From Marasmitruncus massiliensis (GTDB lineage: Bacteria; Bacillota; Clostridia; Oscillospirales; Ruminococcaceae): 64,000 nt of DNA. The stretch spans positions 782,895 to 846,894 of the forward strand of contig NZ_FYDE01000005.1 in the NCBI RefSeq assembly GCF_900186535.1. The letters run 5' to 3'. The notes beneath the pieces are model-generated. The model had not been told where the DNA came from. It did no database searches and worked only from the letters and a program-made list of their open reading frames with translations. The position numbers and the translations under genes were made by a program. Numbering within the stretch: position 1 is the stretch's first letter; each line of letters starts with the position of its first letter. Below are positions 60,645 through 64,000 of this stretch, in pieces.

Positions 60645-60678
60645 GGGAGACCGGTTTCTTATTGGAAACCGATCTCCC
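60645..60678 (-). terminator. Stem-loop between dctP and dctQ (attenuator)
   Basis: GGGAGACCGGTTTC / GAAACCGATCTCCC stem with one wobble, lying directly after dctP on the minus strand. No long T-run, so an attenuator or RNA-stability element is likely. Confidence 0.65.
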
Positions 60679-60702
60679 AATAGATCTTCTGATGAGTTCA
60701 AA

Positions 60703-61758
60703 TTATTTGTTCAATTCAGCAAGAATCTGGTCTCTCAGCTGGGAATAACCCAGTTCTTCATAAACAGGCTGTACTGCCGCAATAAAGGGAGCAGGATCGA
60801 CTTCATGAATTGTCATGCCATGATTTTCTGCCATATCCTTTTCATAATCCTCGGAGAGCTGTACGCACTGTGCCTGATATTCTGTACCAACATCACGGAA
60901 GGTCTTGGTGAACAGCTGCTGATATTCAGGAGACAGACTGTCGAAGAATTTTGTGCCGGTGACCGCGCTGCCGATCAGTTGGAAATGGCCGGTCTTATTT
61001 GTGTAGGAGCAGATCTCATAGAGACGGGATGCATAGGAGGAAGGAGTCTGCACCTCGGCACCGTCAAGAGCTTTTTGCTGAATTGACGGATAAACCTCAG
61101 ACCACTCCATCGGGGTCGCAACGGCACCCATTGCGTTAACAGACTTAGTGAACAAGTCACTTCCGATCGTACGAATTCTCAGGCCTTTCAGGTCTTCAGG
61201 AGTGTTGATTTCCTTGTTGCAAACAAAGTGGCGGGCTCCGGAATACCAGTTGGAGGTAACGAGCTTAATCCCCTGATCCTCAAACTCTTTTTCCCACTGC
61301 TTGTAAATGTCGGTTTCCATAAGCTTGTCCAACAGTTTATAGTCTTCCAGCATGTAGGGCATTTGAATGATACCATAATCTTTCACAAAAGATGCCAGAC
61401 GACCGGGATCGGAAATTGTAAGAATTGCAGCGCCCTGCATTGCCTGCTCGGTCAGGTCGTCCGTCGCGCCGAGAGAGGAACTCGGGAATACGTCGACAGA
61501 GAAGTTTCCATCGGTGGCTTCTTCCAGTCTTCTTTCAACTTCAAACAAAGACATGGTCTGAATATCCTGTTCTCCGTTTGTATTGCCGAATTTTACAGAA
61601 ACTTTTTCGCCGCCTGCGGCCGCATTGCCGCTTGCAGCGCTGTCGGCTGCGGGAGCCTTGTCGGCCGAAGAAGAGCTGTTGCCGGCTGGCTTGCTGCCAC
61701 ATGCAGCCATGCTAAGAACCATTGCGGATGCGAGCAAAACAGTAAGTGTTCTTTTCAT
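60703..61758 (-). CDS. dctP: TRAP transporter substrate-binding lipoprotein (DctP)
   Basis: This 351-residue extracytoplasmic binding protein has a lipobox LSMAAC followed by a Ser/Ala-rich tether and a DctP domain. VKFGNTNGEQDIQTMSLFEVERRLEEAT, DLKGLRIRTIGSDLF (with the ligand-carboxylate Arg) and DGAEVQTPSSYASRLYEICSYTNKTGH fit uronate- or acid-binding members. The ATG at 61758 follows AAGGAGG by 5 bases. It is the first structural gene of the operon, under the promoter at 61820-61848. Confidence 0.93.
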   Translation of the reverse strand: MKRTLTVLLASAMVLSMAACGSKPAGNSSSSADKAPAADSAASGNAAAGGEKVSVKFGNTNGEQDIQTMSLFEVERRLEEATDGNFSVDVFPSSSLGATDDLTEQAMQGAAILTISDPGRLASFVKDYGIIQMPYMLEDYKLLDKLMETDIYKQWEKEFEDQGIKLVTSNWYSGARHFVCNKEINTPEDLKGLRIRTIGSDLFTKSVNAMGAVATPMEWSEVYPSIQQKALDGAEVQTPSSYASRLYEICSYTNKTGHFQLIGSAVTGTKFFDSLSPEYQQLFTKTFRDVGTEYQAQCVQLSEDYEKDMAENHGMTIHEVDPAPFIAAVQPVYEELGYSQLRDQILAELNK

Positions 61759-61819
61759 AATTTCCTCCTTAAAACGTACAAATAAATTTGGCATTATGGA
61801 TACCATCAGCCTACCTAGC

Positions 61820-61848
61820 ATCCTATCATTCTTACATGTCAGTGTCAA
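61820..61848 (-). promoter_or_regulatory. Promoter of the hexuronate operon
   Basis: Minus strand: TTGACA (61848-61843), 17 bases, TAGGAT (61825-61820), about 62 bases before dctP. Confidence 0.7.
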
Positions 61849-61849
61849 C

Positions 61850-61913
61850 AATATTGCAACAAAATCTCTGCATTATATAAACAAGGTGTGAATTGCTTGT
61901 TAATAATAAACAA
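61850..61913. promoter_or_regulatory. Candidate GntR operator sites
   Basis: CAATATTG (61850-61857) abuts the upstream edge of the -35 box, and TTGTTAATAATAAACAA (61897-61913) is nearly palindromic. Both lie between the regulator gene and dctP. Confidence 0.4.
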
Positions 61914-61956
61914 TATCTCAAGGGGTGCAACCCGGATAAACGAAGAAAAATCTTCA

Positions 61957-62691
61957 TCACCGAGCCGAATTCAGGTCTCCAAAATCAATATCGAAAAGAT
62001 CCTTTTGTTCTTCCCGCTCAAAAAAATTAGGATATTCTTCCATCAACATTTCTTCTTCCCGGATCAGCTTGCGAAGATGCCGGCTTAACACTTCCTTTGC
62101 CGACGCAAGGTTTCCGGTTTCTGCCTGGTGAACAAGGTCATTATGCTGTTCTACAATTTTTTTTACAATTTCATCCGACCATACCGTCAGTAACCGAATC
62201 CTCCGGTAGTGTCCGCTCATGCTTTCAATGATCTCCCAGCTAAGCGGCTGTTCCGCCACCTCAAAGATAATGCGGTGAAATGCGTCATCGTAATCTACGA
62301 CCTTTGCATACTCTTTTTCAGCGGACATTGCTTGTTGTTTTTCAATAAGCTGGCGAAGCTCCTGAATATTTTTCTGGCTGCAGTTTTTTATGAAAGGCTC
62401 AAGCGCAGCGATTTCAAGGCTTTCACGCAAAAAACGTTCCTGACTTACGCGCTTAGGGTCAATCCTGGAAACCATTGTTTCGCGCTGCGGAACGATTTTC
62501 ACCAGGCCCTCCCTTTCCAGGCGGATAAACGCCTCGCGCACCGGTGTACGGCTGACGTTGAAACGCGCAGATATTTCGTTCGCGCTCATGGTGGTTCCCG
62601 GCATCAGATTCAGGGTCATAATGCTTTTGCGCAGGGACAGGAAAACTGCCTCCTGTACGCTGTATGAATTTGTTTTTTGATTTTCTGCCAA
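61957..62691 (-). CDS. GntR/FadR-family regulator of the hexuronate operon
   Basis: The N-terminal winged helix (VQEAVFLSLRKSIMTLNLMPGTTMSANEISARFNVSRTPVREAFIRLEREGLV) and a C-terminal FCD ligand domain with metal-binding His/Asp-type residues (DYDDAFHRIIFE, H in SGHYRRIR, and EQHNDLVHQAE) identify the FadR subfamily, common for uronate operons. The TTG at 62691, 9 bases after GGGAGG, gives 244 residues; an ATG at 62769 would overlap the neighbouring gene. It likely binds the dctP promoter region and responds to a uronate intermediate. Confidence 0.88.
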   Translation of the reverse strand: MAENQKTNSYSVQEAVFLSLRKSIMTLNLMPGTTMSANEISARFNVSRTPVREAFIRLEREGLVKIVPQRETMVSRIDPKRVSQERFLRESLEIAALEPFIKNCSQKNIQELRQLIEKQQAMSAEKEYAKVVDYDDAFHRIIFEVAEQPLSWEIIESMSGHYRRIRLLTVWSDEIVKKIVEQHNDLVHQAETGNLASAKEVLSRHLRKLIREEEMLMEEYPNFFEREEQKDLFDIDFGDLNSAR

Positions 62692-62755
62692 AATGGCCGA
62701 CCTCCCTATATTGCTTTTTTCATTTTTACTGCCATTTGCGGGATAAAACGTGCCT

Positions 62756-64000
62756 TCATGAAAAGACATGCTGAAAAGACTTTTGAATATCTTCTGCCAC
62801 AGACAGATAGGTGGTAAAGTGCGCCTGCCCGTTAACAGATACTGCGCACTGTCTGTCAGATATGGGAATAAAATCCAGGATATCCATTCCGCCGTCCCGC
62901 AGCTTCACTGTCATCGTTAAAACGGGACTGCCGGCGATGCTCTCATCTTCCGATAACTCTTTTGCGATCGGAATTTCCGAAATTTCCTGATAGAAGGTGG
63001 TAACTGCGATATAATCGAGAATCTTGCCGTTTGCGTCTCCTTTCAGGAATTCCGCTTCACCTGACAGTGCAAGATGGTATTGGAATCCGTTTCCGGTTAT
63101 TGCAAGATCCGCGATCTCAGTTATGTTGCGTGTATAAATGGAACCGCCAAGCAGGCCGGTATAACGGTTTGTCAGAAAAGCCGATTTCTCTGCGGAAATC
63201 AAAAATACCTGCTTTCCGGACAGATCGGCACAGTAATAAGACTGGTCGTCTCGCCGGGCAAAACCGGCGGTATAGGTTTGCCCCCCCATTACGAGAGTAA
63301 CCGTATAGTCCGGTTTGTCAAGACCAAATTCGGACAAAGGCCGGTCCGCGGAGACAAAACTGTCGGGAATAAGGCCTTCCAGCGGAAGCAGCACGCGTTC
63401 CTCCACCAGCTGCCAGTCCAGGGAAGCCTTAACAGGAGAGGCAAGATCGTAAAAGTCCCCGGTATCACCGCTTTCGCGGCGCTTTAAGGTATAAGAATCG
63501 TCGCCATGCGCAATTGTGATTTCTGTCAGATCGGATAGTGCTGTATCGTTCACAGGAGGGAAGAGTTCCATGGATCGAAAGTCGTCAATTCCCTGGTTCA
63601 TCATCGCAGCAGCAGAGGCCTCGACGATGTAAACCTGTGAATCGCCTTCCTTCAGCAGATAATAGGTGCCATCCACCGGATTTGCTTTTCCCAGATACAA
63701 ACGTATTTTGCTGCCGTCGGAAAGCAGCAGTGAAATGCTGCTTTCCGAATTGTCCAGTCCATATTCAGAAAGGGAAGATTTCGGCTGAATGGCCTTTTGC
63801 GCTTTCAGATGTGAGAAGTAGTAAACAAATCCTTTGAGTTTTTCACTGGAATAGTTTCCCTGCGGCGCATCAACCAGCGTGATGCCTTCGGGAGCAACCA
63901 TCATGCCAACGCTTCCGGAAGGATTGCGCAAAGCCACCCCTCCGACCGAAGCCACACTGATATCCGTGACAGTGACAGAATCAGCGGGTACGGAAGGCGA
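62756..64000 (-). CDS. DUF4340-like protein (partial, runs off the window)
   Basis: This beta-rich protein shows three repeats of the DUF4340 pattern, each with SEYGLD, SEFGLD or similar motifs (KSSLSEYGLDNSESSISLLL, DRPLSEFGLDKPDYTVTLVM) followed by YYCADLSGKQVFLISA- or YYLLKEGDSQVYIVEA-like ends. Such proteins usually sit beside ABC-2/gliding-type transporter genes and face the outside. At least 414 residues are visible; the reading frame continues to the right edge, so the N terminus lies outside. No link to the uronate operon. Confidence 0.8.
   Translation of the reverse strand, partial: SPSVPADSVTVTDISVASVGGVALRNPSGSVGMMVAPEGITLVDAPQGNYSSEKLKGFVYYFSHLKAQKAIQPKSSLSEYGLDNSESSISLLLSDGSKIRLYLGKANPVDGTYYLLKEGDSQVYIVEASAAAMMNQGIDDFRSMELFPPVNDTALSDLTEITIAHGDDSYTLKRRESGDTGDFYDLASPVKASLDWQLVEERVLLPLEGLIPDSFVSADRPLSEFGLDKPDYTVTLVMGGQTYTAGFARRDDQSYYCADLSGKQVFLISAEKSAFLTNRYTGLLGGSIYTRNITEIADLAITGNGFQYHLALSGEAEFLKGDANGKILDYIAVTTFYQEISEIPIAKELSEDESIAGSPVLTMTVKLRDGGMDILDFIPISDRQCAVSVNGQAHFTTYLSVAEDIQKSFQHVFS

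Noticed and set aside
1-64000. CRISPR array, prophage, transposon or biosynthetic gene cluster
   Set aside because: No regularly spaced repeats, integrase/transposase, phage structural genes or large synthetases are present; the window is ordinary chromosomal operons.

Overview
The window reads as a chromosomal segment of an endospore-forming, anaerobic-type Firmicute of the class Clostridia, most likely near the Oscillospiraceae/Ruminococcaceae. Base composition is moderate, ribosome binding sites are strong AGGAGG types, TTG starts are frequent, and sigma-A promoters are near consensus. The window holds spoVAC-spoVAD-spoVAE, a spore-coat transglutaminase (tgl), a CIRCE/HrcA operator, an ECF-type S component, LrgAB, sigma-54, LytTR signalling and TRAP and BMP-family transporters. 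I saw no rRNA, tRNA, CRISPR array, insertion sequence or prophage. Nearly all of it is coding, and family assignments rest on motifs I can read, not on searches.

Layout. 1-2.5 kb: metal-resistance operon (CadC-like ArsR regulator, stand-alone HMA protein, P1B ATPase). 2.5-8.3 kb: ferredoxin, ECF S component, an unknown protein, alpha/beta hydrolase, a divergent PRPP synthetase, a GGDEF-like protein and a DEAD-box helicase. 8.5-21.6 kb: a repair-rich stretch (cinA, deoxyinosine glycosylase and luxS in one overlapping operon; prfC; an MGMT-family protein; exonuclease III with an MnmM-like methyltransferase; patatin; rpoN; sbcD-sbcC). 21.7-23.9 kb: lrgAB and an LDH/MDH-family dehydrogenase. 24.0-32.7 kb: a complete nucleoside salvage operon (deoC, deoB, cdd, BMP lipoprotein, ATPase, two permeases, pdp).

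32.7-41.8 kb: NYN-domain protein, Hsp20 with a perfect CIRCE nearby, an AgrC/AgrA-like two-component pair, a CcdA-thioredoxin fusion, a CPBP protease, tadA, a probable small RNA with a C-rich anti-Shine-Dalgarno stretch, and two adjacent nitrilase-fold proteins whose active sites are damaged in complementary ways. 41.8-49.0 kb: a LacI-regulated sugar ABC operon with an oxidoreductase and a TIM-barrel isomerase. 49.0-54.9 kb: tgl with an unknown partner gene, an MmcQ/YjbR protein, purA and the spoVA genes. 54.9-62.7 kb: a hexuronate operon on the minus strand (GntR regulator, DctP-DctQ-DctM TRAP transporter, oxidoreductase, uxaC, uxuA). The window ends inside a DUF4340-like gene.

The metabolic picture is a scavenger. 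Nucleosides enter through the BMP system and are cleaved by Pdp; their pentoses pass through DeoB and DeoC into glycolysis. Hexuronates enter through TRAP and pass through UxaC and UxuA toward 2-keto-3-deoxygluconate. An unidentified sugar or cyclitol enters through the LacI-controlled ABC system. All three solute-binding-protein genes are followed by a strong stem-loop before the membrane-component genes. The most interesting items are the putative small RNA (39787-39878), the paired broken nitrilase folds, the hairpin-rich duplicated-promoter region at 12.6-12.8 kb, and the operator cluster ahead of the LacI gene.
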